DNA of 64,000 nt from Pyrus communis (GCF_963583255.1 NC_084807.1:4134872-4198871); one strand, 5' to 3'; shown: positions 11,442 to 22,999, counted from the stretch's first letter. Notes: a model not told the origin generated them from the letters alone. A program made the numbers and translations.

Positions 11442-12709
11442 TCACCCAAAAACGAGGAGTAGCACCCCAAAACCAACACCAAACATCCCTTTATGTATCA
11501 ATGCTGCAGAGTTTGAAGGACCCTCAGGAGAACCATTATCAACTGGCAACGGAGCTGGACTTGTAACCTGCACATAAGGAGGCTGGGACCCGTTAGGGCT
11601 GCTTGGAGACGGCGGAGGAGATGATATGAGTGGTGGTGAAGACGGGGGAACAGGAGTTGGAGAAGCGGGAGGCGGGGAAGACGGAGGTGGACTTGGTAGT
11701 GGGCAAGGGCACTCGTTCACTTTAATAGAAATCTTCTGGCCAAGACTACAGTACGTAGAGATGTTGCATATGTAGTAAAACACACCCTTTTCTTCCAATG
11801 GAATAGTCACTGGACCAGTGTTGAACACTTTCAGTGGCTTGTAACCTGTGCACTTCTCATACTCTTGCTTTGTCACTTGCAGGAGGTTGTAACGCCCCGT
11901 ATCGAATGCAAAAACTTCAAGGAAATACGAAAAAAAAGGCAATATAATTTAGTCAATCTGATATAGAACATGTAAATTCTTATATCTCTCATGTTATATA
12001 TAGTCGAAGTGTGAAAAAGATTTATGTGGAGTTGATGATAACAAGTTTTTGTGTGCCAATTTACCACAATATAACCGCGCAGTGGATGAAGAACTTAGTA
12101 TTTCAAAGTAAGGAATTGTGATGGAAACTCCAAAAAAATCAACATGCACTCGTGCCATAAGAAATGTACCAGAAAAATTACTGCCACATTTGGAAAAAGA
12201 AATTTAGCAGTGTGTATGTGCACAGACTTGTATACATATACATACATATATAGTAATGCATATGAGGAGGGGGTAAGCCTTGACGCAACAAAAATGTTGC
12301 TCTCCTTTGTGACCAAAAGGTCAGGGGTTTGAGTTGTGAAAACAATCTCTTTGCAAAATAAGGGTAAGGTTAGGTACGATAAACGTTTCTCTGACCCTCA
12401 CATAGGGAAGAGCCTCGTTGGCTTGTAGTCGTCCCTGTTTTAGTAATGCATATGAGGCAGAGTGATATATATGTATACACGGGGAATAGGATTACCGAGG
12501 GAGTCACCGATCTTGAAGAAATGGTTAGAGGACCAGTTTGTGTAGTAATCAGGGTTTTGAGGAATGGTCCAAAAGGGGTCTCCGACTGGGTATTTCACAC
12601 CACCACTCGGGGTCGGTATGCAACCAAGTGACTCAGGAACAACCAAACCCACCGCCGCCGCCGCCACCATCACAACTAATGCCATGGAAAGCTCACTCTT
12701 CACAGCCAT
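11442..12709 (-). CDS. Early nodulin-like protein (phytocyanin domain, proline-rich, GPI-anchor type), 228 aa
   Basis: Two exons: 12496-12709 and 11442-11914, phase 1, with Leu-Val at the join of KIGDSL and VFAFDTGRYN. An N-terminal signal peptide (~1-28, hydrophobic VVMVAAAAVGLVV) is followed by a plastocyanin-like domain (~30-130) with the two disulfide cysteines (EKC, TYC). A Ser/Pro-rich arabinogalactan-type stretch follows (SPPPSSPPPASPTPVPPSS), then a hydrophobic tail (FGVGFGVLLLVFG) typical of GPI-anchor removal. The copper-ligand positions are not conserved: Tyr is seen where a His would precede NLLQV, and Tyr replaces the second His in STYCSLGQ. That points to the non-copper ENODL class at the plasma membrane or cell wall. 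MAVKSEL is chosen as start; an ATG four codons upstream (12721) is an alternative. The intron contains a SINE. Confidence 0.92.
12268..12440 (+). mobile_element. tRNA-derived SINE (Au-like) with 17-bp target duplication
   Basis: The insert begins with a box-A-like GGGGGTAAGCCTTGACGC and carries a box-B-like AGGGGTTTGAGTTGTG about 50 bases on. A body typical of plant Au-type SINEs follows (GGGTAAGGTTAGGTACGA, CTCTGACCCTCACATAGGG, GAGCCTCGTTGGCTTG). The 17-mer TAGTAATGCATATGAGG flanks it perfectly at 12251-12267 and 12441-12457. It lies in the intron of the nodulin-like gene, antisense to it. Family assignment is from recall of consensus features. Confidence 0.85.
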
Positions 12710-12721
12710 TGAAAAAAACAC

Positions 12722-13527
12722 AGAGAGAGAGTTTTCTGCGGTTGTAACTTATAGCTAGGTAGAGGGGTAGCAAGCAATTAGGCAAGGCAATGAAGAGACT
12801 AGAATATTAACATAGATAACGGTTTTATACATAAAGATGGTAAAGTCGTCGGTATTTATAACTCGCAAACGACCAGTCAAGGCCTGATTAGGTTTTCCGT
12901 TCATATTTCCATTTCAGTAGTAAATAGTTTTTGGAAATTTAACGGTTTCATTGCATTCATTCATCATATAGATATACAAGGCTTAATTTCCTGTTAGTGT
13001 CATTCAGAAATAAAGTATTTGCTATAAATTAAAATTAATTTATGTTAATTTATGGAGTCATAGGAAATCCATAAATGTACGTTCATGGAAAAGCAACGTT
13101 AATAGTTACAGATGCATGTCCATCATCTTGTTATGTTCATGGAAACGATGAGGATGACTTTAGACGAGTAAAACTCAAATTTTCGGTTCTAAATTTATCT
13201 CAACTTGCTCCAAGAGACAAATATGAGTTTTAATCAAAAACTCCTTTGTGGGGCAAATTTAGCCCATGATCCCCTGGGTCTTAGTGGAGCTGACCCATCA
13301 TATATGTGTTTTTTTTTCGTTTTATATTTATAAATTTATTGAATTCAACGGCTAAGATCTAACATGATCAAATCCAACGGTAAAAAAAATAAAATCTAAT
13401 GGTCTAAATTTAAATCCAACGGCTAAAGTAATAAAAAAAATATTTTATGTGGTTCATATTTTTTCATAGTTCATAGTGTTGGTTTAGTGATTATTCAATA
13501 TTTATATCAAAATCTAAATATTTTTAG
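12722..13527. other. Upstream and intergenic region
   Basis: Promoter side of the minus-strand nodulin-like gene, then AT-rich intergenic DNA. Near 13,340-13,430 a short motif (AATCCAACGGCTAA / ATCTAACATGATCAAATCCAACGG) repeats three to four times, a common plant intergenic repeat. No gene recognised. Confidence 0.4.
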
Positions 13528-13536
13528 TTTAAAATA

Positions 13537-14510
13537 GGTTAATTACACTAACATCCCTTGAGGTTTATCGAGTTTTCACAAAATCCCCTCACATTTGAGA
13601 CATTACACTAACACCCTCTCAGGTTCTAATTCACTTTCATATAACCCTTCAGTCAAAATTCTGCTAATAAATTGACGATTTTACCTTTATAACTAATTAA
13701 TTAAATAATAAAGAAATATATTAGAAAAAGGAAATATTAAAAATAAACAAATTAAACATTTAAAAAATAAATTGAAAACTTCTCCCTCTCTCTTTCTTTC
13801 TATGACTAATTTGCACCACCACCATCATTCCCATGCCTGCTCGCTGCTCAGATCATTGAACTCCTCCATCAAGCATAAGTAATATATTTATCAAGAAAGA
13901 AAAAGCCTTTCATTGATCATTCCACTACTATAAGAAGAATTATTATCAGTCACTACGGAAAACTCTGCACTGTTGTGGCATCGGTGAGAGATAGGATTCA
14001 CATGATAAAATTCACAAATTTTATTTTTTTCCAACATTCTGGATTTTGTTCAAATTGGTTTTCTCTCAAAAATGGTGATGGTGAATCTGGTAATGCTCCA
14101 CTATGTTCTGGACCATGTGTACGGTGCATTCATACACAAAACAAAGGTTAGCCCTCAATTTTTTTCGAGAGGGTGGGGGCAGAGAGGAAAGGGATGAAGG
14201 TGGCAATGGTGGGACGTTGAATTGTGTAGGGTTTAGGTTTCCTCTCATTTTTCCTTTTCGATATTTTAAATTATTTATTTATTTTTTAATGTTTAATTTA
14301 CTTATTTTTAGTATTTTATTTTTAAAATATATTTCTTTAGTATTTAATTAATTAGTTATAAGGTTAAAGTTGTCAATTTATTAGCAAAATTTTAACTGAA
14401 GGGGTTTTGTGAAAGAGAATTAAAACTTGAAGGGATGTTAGTGTAATGATTCAAATGTGAGGGTGCTTTGTGAAAACTCGATAAACCTCATAGAGTGTTA
14501 GTGTAATTAA
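13537..14510. mobile_element. Long-TIR element, ~974 bp, probably Mutator-like
   Basis: The left arm (GGTTAATTACACTAACATCC... to about 13,720) is the inverted copy of the right arm (about 14,330-14,510, ending GTTAGTGTAATTAA), roughly 180-200 bases each. The flanks are TTTAAAATA (13528-13536) and TTTAAAATG (14511-14519), an 8-of-9 match. The middle holds low-complexity sequence but no recognisable transposase. Confidence 0.75.
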
Positions 14511-14519
14511 TTTAAAATG

Positions 14520-15671
14520 TTCATAAAATTAAATTAGTATAGCCTACGTAATTTTTTTTAAAGTTACTTTAAGGAAAAAATTATCCTAAATTCATTTTTT
14601 AGTAATCTCAGGTTAAAAATTTAATCCAAATAGATTAGAGGAAAAAAACTATTTCTGGGTTAAAACCTAAATTTTTTGAATTAAAAATTTTAGATTTTGA
14701 CCCAAGGGTTGAAGATGATCTAACGGAGTAGGAGGATGTGGTATTTTATTTTCTTTTTTGGAATAAAAAAAACTGGGAGATGTGGCATGTTAATGAGTAA
14801 TGATCATAATTATTAACAGAAACATGTACATGCATGCGTGAGAAGTTAAATTATTTTATAAAAAAAAAAAGTCTTGTTAATTGATTTGCCCCTTAAGATT
14901 GTCATTTAGTCTTACTTTACCTCTTGAAATTAGTTTTGTCTTACTTTTCTCCATAAAATTGTCATTTTTGTCACAGTTATTCTCAATTCACCTCATTTTC
15001 GTCTATTCCATCAAATAAACGTTAAATTAAAGGTAGCATGACATTTTAATTTTGACAGAACTCTTTGAATCCAACTTTCTGCTAAAACAATCCCAATTTA
15101 CAATCCTTAATCACATATGGCACTTCAGAAAACATCTACTCCTTGTCAAGTCTCATGCAATCCTCGATGATTAATCCGGGTAAACAACATGACTACGTTC
15201 TAGTATAATCATCAGACAAACAACTCATTAATTATGAAGGATCGACATTGTTCCAAAAAGATACACCTCGATGATTAATACTATAGCTAGCTTCTCAATC
15301 AACCATCCATCAATGTCCTTCAGAGAAAAAGGAAGACAAAAAAGGTGAAAAAAGCTAAAGAGATGTAGAAAGAAGCCGCTAGTAAATTATGACCGTTAGC
15401 CACACACTTATCTTGTTCCGCATCTCCCAGCATTCCCCACATTTTCGAATTTTAAAATTCCAAAAACAACTTTGTAGCCGTTGAAGTTGGAAAGCTCTGG
15501 CTGTAGCACCACCACCAAGGTCAAGGCGGAGAAAGAAGCAGCAGCAGCAGCTTCGTTTACCCTTAGCTCTCCCCCTCTTTCTCTCTAATCTCTACGATCC
15601 CCCCTTTTTTTTATTTCCGTGTTCAAATTCTGTTGCCTGGTTCAGATTTTCGGAGCTCAATTTTGGAAACA
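14520..15671. other. Intergenic and upstream region of the glutaredoxin-domain gene
   Basis: AT-rich. Around 14,880-15,000 lie several phrases of the type TTGTCATTT..TCTTACTTTACC, resembling one arm of the long-TIR repeats elsewhere but with no partner arm seen. The 5' leader near 15,480-15,670 is CT/CAG-rich. Confidence 0.4.
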
Positions 15672-16781
15672 ATGAAAGGGGTGAAAGGGAAGTTGATGAA
15701 GAAGTTGAAGTCAGTCGGACCGATTGGAATTGGGTACCTGAAACCGCAAGATCGAGTTCTTCAGATAAATGCATCGGATGGATATGCGGATTCAAATCTC
15801 AACATTCAGACCCATAATTTCATTTCAAAAGAAACGGAGCAGCAGGAGAAGATCAAACGGTTAGAGAAGAATGTGACGGAGCAAGAGCCTGACATTATCG
15901 ATGTCACCGAGCTTATGAGAGACCTAGAAGACGAAGAAGAGTCGCCCGATGGCGATTATATTGACATCAACGACAAGGAAAACGTTAGGCCTCAAACGAA
16001 GGCGAAACACCGAGTAGAGGGCAACAACAATTGGGTTACAACAGAGTCAAATTTGGAGGAAAACAGAGCTTCTGAAGCTTCAGAAAATCGAAGACAGACC
16101 CCTTTGTCGCAGATTGACATCTTGTCTTTCCGGAGACCGGACTTAAACTCCGGTAGCCTCTTCGACCCAAACCTACTGTTAGCCTTTCAGCAAGCGGTGA
16201 TGGAATATATGAGGTTTACTTCAAATGAAGACGTAGAATCCATTTTTGTAGAAGCGCCAAATCCCGAGCCAGAGCAAGAGCCGCCTTCAAATGAAAACCC
16301 TCTATTAGGCTTCGAAGAAAAGTGCCCGCATGGTAGTTTGGAATCATCGGTAGTTCTCTACACTACAACCCTTCGGGGGATTCGAAAGACTTTTGACGAT
16401 TGCAACAGCGTTCGATTTCTTTTGGAGAGTTTTCGGGTTGTGTTCTACGAGCGAGATGTGTCAATGCACATGGAATTTCGACAAGAACTTTGGAAGATTT
16501 TGGATTTCAAAGCACTGCCTCCAAAGCTTTTCATAAAGGGGAGATATATCGGGGGAGCAGAGGAGGTTTTGACACTTCATGAGCAAGGAAAGCTCAAGCC
16601 GCTTTTTGAAGGAGTGCCGATGGATCGGTCCATTGGCACCTGTGAAGCTTGTGATGGAGTTCGGTTTGTGATTTGCTTCCGATGCAGTGGGAGCTGCAAG
16701 CTCATTGGCGATAAGGGGCAGCCGGATAAGTGCCCCGAGTGTAACGAAAATGGGTTGATTATATGCCCCTTGTGTTGCTGA
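15672..16781 (+). CDS. Glutaredoxin-domain protein with C-terminal cysteine-rich motif, single exon, 369 aa
   Basis: Belongs to the plant family of long glutaredoxin-like proteins (relatives of Arabidopsis At5g39865/At3g28850, from recall). The N-terminal ~225 residues are acidic and poorly structured. The glutaredoxin fold follows at ~226-330 (SVVLYTTTLRGIRKTF, FYERDVSMHMEFRQELW, LPPKLFIKGRYIGGAEEV). The C-terminus (~335-369) has four CxxC pairs (CEAC, CFRC, CPEC, CPLC), likely zinc-binding. The usual CxxC/CxxS active site is absent: TTTLRGIRKTF stands there, which is normal for this subfamily and argues against ordinary disulfide reductase activity. The function is uncertain. The ATG at 15672 gives MKGVKGKLMKKLKS; upstream in-frame codons lack an ATG. 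Confidence 0.93.
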   Translation: MKGVKGKLMKKLKSVGPIGIGYLKPQDRVLQINASDGYADSNLNIQTHNFISKETEQQEKIKRLEKNVTEQEPDIIDVTELMRDLEDEEESPDGDYIDINDKENVRPQTKAKHRVEGNNNWVTTESNLEENRASEASENRRQTPLSQIDILSFRRPDLNSGSLFDPNLLLAFQQAVMEYMRFTSNEDVESIFVEAPNPEPEQEPPSNENPLLGFEEKCPHGSLESSVVLYTTTLRGIRKTFDDCNSVRFLLESFRVVFYERDVSMHMEFRQELWKILDFKALPPKLFIKGRYIGGAEEVLTLHEQGKLKPLFEGVPMDRSIGTCEACDGVRFVICFRCSGSCKLIGDKGQPDKCPECNENGLIICPLCC

Positions 16782-16959
16782 ACAAACTTGAAATCTTGAT
16801 TCTTGTTGTAATGTATGTAACTTGAAATTTTTTATTCTTTGTCTTCATCATATGTTTTCAAATTTGTTTTGGTAAAAATTCATGGATAATATATTGAGAG
16901 CAGATGTGCTTTGGAGAGGGAGTTTTCTGATTGTTTTAACAAATGCATGTAGTGATGAA

Positions 16960-17038
16960 ACACAACAACAAAGCCTTATTATACTAAATGGGATTGGCTA
17001 TATGAATTCTAAACGTCACTGCGCTCGGTTTTGTGCCA
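16960..17038 (-). mobile_element. 3' end of an RTE-type LINE, minus orientation
   Basis: Reading plus, AACAACAAAGCCTTATTATA then GGATTGGCTATATGAATTCT is the reverse complement of the typical RTE LINE tail (GGATTCATATAG...AAGGCTTTGTTGTTG). It abuts a plus-orientation fragment of the same family. Confidence 0.65.
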
Positions 17039-17752
17039 CTACACTCGGGCTGAGGATTAGAGGTCAGAAAGTACCAAAGAGTGAATGTTTTCGTTATCTT
17101 GGATCTATCTTGCAAAGGAACAGAGAATTGGATGGAAACATCAACTATACAATACAAGCTAGATGGATGAAGTGGAAGAATGCATCAGATGTGTTGAGTT
17201 GCGACCATTGTATGCCACTAAAGTTGAAGGGAAAATTTCATAAGACAACAATAAGGCCAACAATGCTTTATGACATGGAATGTTGAGTGGTCAAACATCA
17301 ACACATATACAAAATTAGTGTAGCGGAGATGAAAATATTTCATTGAATGTATGGGCACACGAGAAAGGATAGGATTAGGAACGAGGATATCCGAAGTAAA
17401 GTAGGAGTAACTGCAATTGAAGATAAAATGAGAGAAAATCGGTTAAGGTTGTTTGGACATGTGAAATGAAGACCTACAGACGCTCTGGTTAGAAGATGCG
17501 ATTATGAAACAGAGGCTCAATGCCAAAGAGATAGAGGAAGACCTAGGAAGACTTGGAAAGAGACTCTAACAAAAGACTTAGAGTACTTGGATCTAACAGA
17601 AGATTTGACACAAAACCGAGTACAATGGCGTTCTATTAATCATACAGTCGACCCACTTAGTGGGATAATGCTTTGTGTTCTAGGATTCATATATACATTC
17701 AAATTTACTTAATGGGATAAGGCTTTGTTGTTGTGGTGGTGGTGGTGATGTT
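17039..17752 (+). pseudogene. RTE-type LINE reverse-transcriptase C-terminus and 3' tail, decayed
   Basis: Encodes the C-terminal part of an RTE LINE polyprotein: FRYLGSILQRNRELDGNINY, PLKLKGKFHKTTIRPTMLY, then beyond an in-frame TGA at 17284 the segments [43 protein letters not shown] and KDLEYLDLTEDLTQNR. It ends in GGATAAGGCTTTGTTGTTG plus a GGT-rich tail near 17,720-17,750, the family's usual 3' end. The fragment is 5'-truncated, as is normal for LINE insertion. It starts 258 bases after the glutaredoxin-domain stop codon. Confidence 0.9.
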
Positions 17753-18184
17753 CATCTACCATGATCTGGATACGAGAGCTGAAGGAGCCAGTCAAGCACA
17801 TCATCAAATGCAGGAAGGAGATTATCGAATCCGATCTTCAGTAATAAGAATTTTCAACTTTCTGGTAGCACACATGATCTTATGGCATTATATTTGGAAA
17901 GAATAGGGCAGTTGAGAGCCTTGATCGATCCTAAGGTCATCCCAAATCGACCTGGCTAAAGGGTCGTAGGTCAAAATATAGCCTTATTATATGAAAACTG
18001 TCTTCAACCGAGATCTAAGCCAAAAGGCTTGTGGGCCCCACCTGACCATAAACCAGCCACAAGGCCAGCGAGCTGGCCAAAGGAAGCTAGCAAGCCAGCC
18101 TGATTTGGGTAGCCCAGTTCACTTGGCGTTGTTGGTGTTGTGGGTCCCGCTCTGGTTTAGGTTGCGTTAACATGGTGTTGTGAG
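17753..18184. other. Intergenic, left part of a possible TIR repeat
   Basis: The segment 17,950-18,012 (TAGGTCAAAATATAGCC, then TCTTCAACCGAG) is an imperfect inverted match to 18,585-18,640. They may be the arms of an old element enclosing the MITE relative at 18,185-18,362. No gene. Confidence 0.4.
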
Positions 18185-18362
18185 TTCTTGTGATTGTGAC
18201 CGTTCATCGTACATCATGCAGTTAGAAGTCATTTTTAATTTTAAGTTTTAAATTAAATATAAATAGTACCTAATGAAAACTGATTGCACGATATACGATG
18301 AACGATCACGAAATTCCTGGGATCCCCAGAAAAAAGGATCATCGCTGGATCCTTTTCTCACG
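18185..18362. mobile_element. Diverged relative of the MITE at 3551
   Basis: It shares the subterminal inverted repeat GACCGTTCATCGTACATCATGC / GATTGCACGATATACGATGAACG and the right end GGATCCTTTTCTC with the element at 3551-3766. The left terminus appears lost. Confidence 0.7.
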
Positions 18363-19869
18363 GAATCTAGTACCATTTTTTGAGGTACTATTATTTTATT
18401 TGTTTTTAATTTTAGGAAATTTTATTTGCAATCCGCATTTGGACGAGGTCCATGCTTTTCTTTTCTTTCAATATTTTTTCGATTTAATTTAATTTATTTC
18501 GATTTAATATGGTTGTTTAATTCAATTAACCATATTAATTTAATTAAAATAATAAATTATTGAGGGGGCTAAAAAATAGCCTCCTTCGGTTGGAGATACG
18601 TTTTTTGTCAAACGGGCTATATTTTGACCTATGGTCTTGTGGCCCCCTCAATTGGAGATAATACAATATAAGGTTTGTTTGGAAGTGATTTTAAAATAAC
18701 AGAAAATGTTTTTTTAAAAAAAATATTTTATTCTTTAATCACATAATTAGTGATACTTACCGCATAACTATCTCCTCGAGTAGAGATTCCGTTATTTATT
18801 TCATTCACAAGTGTAATCATCTTTTGTTCGAAGCTCAAGTGCAATCCTCTAATGGAATCATATCCGCACTAAACGTAAATCTTCTCTTGTAGGCGATTTT
18901 TTCTTAGTGGGAAACCCACTTATACTCGTCTAGTGCTAAATGTGATATTTCTGTTTACTTGTAGAAGAAAAGTTTTAAGTTTAATTTTCATGATGGTGAG
19001 TTTGTGTTTAATTTTCAAGTAACCAATATTCTTTCAATACGTGGCCTAGGCAGTAAACTGTACATACATTTGTGTTTCGATTTTTGGGTAAAAGAATTCC
19101 AGCCCTAAAAAGGATATGACTGGAATTTCACTCATGCTTGTCAAGGGTGGGCATAGGCTATAAATCATCCTTAGCCAGCCCGATAAGATCGAGTTGAACC
19201 TATTTTCACCCAAGAAAATTGGCAAACCAGCCCACTCAAACTATTCTTAGGCAAGTTATGATGGGATTAATTACTTTCTTATCATTAATGTGAGTATAAT
19301 TAATATAATCCAAAATGAATGTCATATTGGGCTTAAATCATATGAATTTGGTGTTGTAAAATCACTATTGTTACTTAATATTTAAAGCGTGTTAAAAATT
19401 TATTAAATTTTCTTTATGTATAATCTATTATAAAGTATATTTTAGGATTTTTGATATTTCAGTCAGTTTCAATTAGGTTCACAAAAAATGCTACTCTTAC
19501 TACATTTGTACTATCTTTCTAATATAGACAACACCGATATTTCCTTACCTCTATTATAAATGTTGTACACACGTAATATGAAAAAGATATGATAAATATA
19601 GCATTACTCTTCGGTTAATAATACTATAACCCAATCCGGTTCAACCCTTGAAACGAGTGGTATGATTTTTAACCAAAAGTAAAATTTTGAAGTTCGCAAC
19701 TCAACTAATTTCGGTTAAGATTGGTCGGTAAACCCGCTAAAATATCTGCCCCTAAATTGTTTGTTAGGGTTCAGTTGAACCGAGTACGGTGATGGAATAT
19801 GTGATTGGTAGTGGTTACCAAATAAGAATCTGAGAGACATAATAATTACACTCTCAACTTTCAACTCAA
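18363..19869. other. Intergenic region upstream of the nucleotidase gene
   Basis: AT-rich with no recognisable coding frame. The stretch 19,140-19,260 (GGGTGGGCATAGGCTATAAA...) looks like a fragment of a dispersed repeat. The promoter of the 5'-nucleotidase should lie just before 19,870, but I cannot pick a convincing TATA box. Confidence 0.4.
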
Positions 19870-19985
19870 ATGAACATTAATCGTCTGCAAAGCATCCTCC
19901 TTCTCGGCACCACCACCCCCCACCGCCGCTTGCTTCCACCCCACTCGTTTATTTCCAGGTTCCTCTTCCAACTCCAATCTTATCA

Positions 19986-20047
<62 letters not shown>

Positions 20048-22999
20048 GTATGTATATATGTATGTATGTATGTGCGTATTATATCGAATTTAAGCTTTGC
20101 AATTGCAATTGCAGGGCTTGGTTTTGTAGCGGCAGAAGCTTCAGAAATCCGTCCCACATGGAAACGGATGCTTCTTGTGACGCGGCGGTTGTGGGTGACT
20201 CCGACTTCCTGCTCAAGAAAATTGATGCTATTCGCGATGCCGGTCCCGCCAAACTTCAGGTTTGCCTCCTTCATCCCCTTCTTTCGCCTTTATTTTGTGT
20301 CCTAAACTGCAAAGAAGTAAGATAGTTTGGAGTGAAACTTTCTTCCATTGAAGGAAATTTAATGTGCACATAGAACTTTAGAGTTTTATTTATTTAATTA
20401 ATTAATTTTTATGTCAGGTAATAGCAGATTTTGATGCCACCTTGACCAGGTACCGGGTCAATGGTTGCCGGGGACAAAGTAAGTTCCTTTTGTGTTCTTT
20501 GGACTCGATTCTGTTTGCAAGGTTTTCTTGTTTTCGATTTTCGTTGATAACGAGAGTAGGTAGTCATGGTCTTTTGCAGCAGGAGAATCCGGAATATGAT
20601 ACGAAAAGACAGGAATTGTATGAACATTATCATCCGTTAGAGTTCTCCCCGACAATTCCACTTGAAGAGAAAACTAAGCTTATGGAAGAATGGTAATTTC
20701 CCTTGTTATTTTTATCTAAAGGAGGGTATGCGGAGTCTAATGAATCTATATGGATACCTGCATTAGACGATTCTAGGTAGCCTCTTTTTGTCTGTTTTTC
20801 GCTTATGATCACCGAATTATCATGGATTGGTTCACCTGAAAGTTCATATTCATAGGAAGCTACCGCATGTTACCTCAGTTCCAATTATTGGATTTCAGAT
20901 CACAGAAATACTGATTGCATGGATACAGGTGGGGGAAAACTCATGGACTCTTAGTTGAGGGTGGCGTTACATACGATGGAATAAAGCAATCTGTTGCTGA
21001 CTCCACGATTGCTTTTAGGGAGGGTGTTGTAGAACTATTTGAGTTTTTGGAGGTAAGTTTTGTTTTATCCGACGACTATGTTAGTAATTCTTATTAGCGG
21101 AATACATAAAATTTGTCACCGGAAGGAAATAATCAATTGAAGATTTTGATATTCTTAGTGTTTGAGTTTATTCAGTGTGAACTAGTTCATGTTGGCAATT
21201 GTCATCTGATTTGTTCTCATTTGTCCCTTAATTTTATTTGTTCTTTTAATTAGGAAACAGAAAAACTTATTTTATTAAGCTCTGCTCATAATTTCCTACT
21301 ATCCGCTTTTGCAGGAAAGAGACATCCCCGTTCTTATATTTTCTGCGGGACTTGCTGATATCATAGAGGAGGTTAGTTAAGTTTTGTGGCCATATTTCTT
21401 GTGTGTTCATTTCCAAGTTCCAGGTCTATTTCGCAACTTTCTTGTGCATTAATGTTTGCTCTTCTCATTGTTCCAGGTCATGCGGCAGAAGGTTCACAGA
21501 CTTTTCAAAAATGTGAAGATTGTCTCCAATCGGATGGTATTTGATGATAACGGTCGCCTCGTAACTTTCAGAGGTATCCACTGATGATAAATTCTTCTCA
21601 CACTAGAAAGACAAATCATTAAGATAATGTCTTAGTAAGTTAGTATGAATTATGGGAGCATAGGTTCTTGGTGTACACTAAACATTCATATCCTCTATCC
21701 TTCATATATTGATGCAAATTCTATTCATCATGATGAGGTAGTGAATTTGCATACTCTGAGTTTCAATTGACTTAATTTTTCAGGGAAGACAATTCATAGT
21801 TTGAATAAAAATGAGCATGCTCTTGATATGGCTGGTCCCCTTCATGATCGATTAGGTGATGTAGACGGGCCACCTTATGAGAATGCCTCAGTCAAGACCA
21901 GGTTAAATGTCCTGCTTCTGGGTGATCACATTGGTGACCTTGGAATGTCTGACGGTTTGAACTATGAGAACAGAATATCCGTGGGATTTCTGTAAGTCAA
22001 TATTTTATTTTATTCCATACCCAAAATATATATAAAAAAATTAGGAGTTGTGAATCTAAGACTAACTTCTTTTGTATTTCAGTGCTCATGTTAATATATC
22101 TTGGAAGCAACTTCTTAGATAGTTTATGTAGAACGTGAAATGGATATATGTTGAGGAATATGCATTTTTCAGTTGTCTAGGAAAGTAAAGAGGCTGTTAT
22201 TGTTTGGCCAAAATGAGTGGACACCTGCATATTACTGATTACTTTTACGTTCCATTGCTACCAACAATTAGAGGAAAGTTGCAACTGAAAAATATTTGTT
22301 TGTTTATTAAGTTCCAATGAAGTTAAAAATTAATTATTTTGCTGGAAAAAGAATAAATTAATTTACATTGCACATAAGTTTCTTTCATTTGTTTTTCTTA
22401 ATAAATCTGATAATTTTGTCAAAGAAAATTTAATGGTGAGCCTTAAATCAGTTTAATTGTTGAACCATGTTAACTGCTGTTTCAGGAATGACAATGTGGA
22501 GAACTCTCTTGATGGCTATCGAAAAGCCTTTGATATGGTTTACCTGGTGAGCTGAATGCCTTGCAAAGTTTCTAGTTGCTTTCACTATTTTGGTTGACCA
22601 TTTCTAGTTGTCAAAGGAATAGGAATGCTATTTTTCTTTCACTTGGCGTTTTAAGATTATCTTGTCCCTGGATAGTGTACCCTTTCAGCATCAACGATTC
22701 ATAATGTTTGTTCGAAGCTGAGAGGATTCCTTCCTTGAAAAAAAAATTGAGATAGTAAATTTCTAAGTGTTTCAGCAAAGTTGTTAGATGTGGGAGATTC
22801 TTGTGAGTGTTAACCGGGATAGATAAGCTATGTCCTTGATTAGTATACCTTGGAAATTCTTGTGAGGGTTACTAGGATAAAAGTACGAACATAGCTAGTA
22901 CACGTTTTCATCTTATTCCATGGTTTCCTGCAGAATGATGCACCCATGTGGGGAGTCGTAAAGCTTGTTTCGCAACTTTGTCCAGTTGGAGGTGATTGA
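19870..22999 (+). CDS. Cytosolic 5'-nucleotidase III-type HAD phosphatase, 346 aa, possible organelle transit peptide
   Basis: The family dephosphorylates nucleoside monophosphates (pyrimidine NMPs and m7GMP in animal homologs). Ten exons in phase: 19870-19958, 20115-20259, 20418-20478, 20560-20692, 20929-21052, 21315-21371, 21477-21573, 21784-21991, 22486-22546 and 22934-22999. HAD motif I is DFDATLT (nucleophile Asp82, acid/base Asp84). VLIFSAGLADIIEE fits motif II and LLLGDHIGDLGMSDGL motif IV. The 5' exon adds an Arg/Ser-rich segment (HRRLLPPHSFISR, SGRSFRNPSH) before METDASCD, resembling a mitochondrial or plastid transit peptide. Translation from the internal ATG at ~20,157 would give a cytosolic form of ~300 residues. 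The first intron holds a CT/TA microsatellite. Function is certain at family level; substrate is inferred. Confidence 0.94.
19990..20072. repeat. Compound CT/TA/TATG microsatellite in nucleotidase intron 1
   Basis: A run of CT repeats passes directly into TA and GTAT repeats. Any frame through it is a low-complexity artefact. Confidence 0.95.

Noticed and set aside
12268..12350. Possible tRNA gene
   Set aside because: Box A- and B-like motifs are present, but there is no cloverleaf; the 17-bp duplication and tail identify a SINE.
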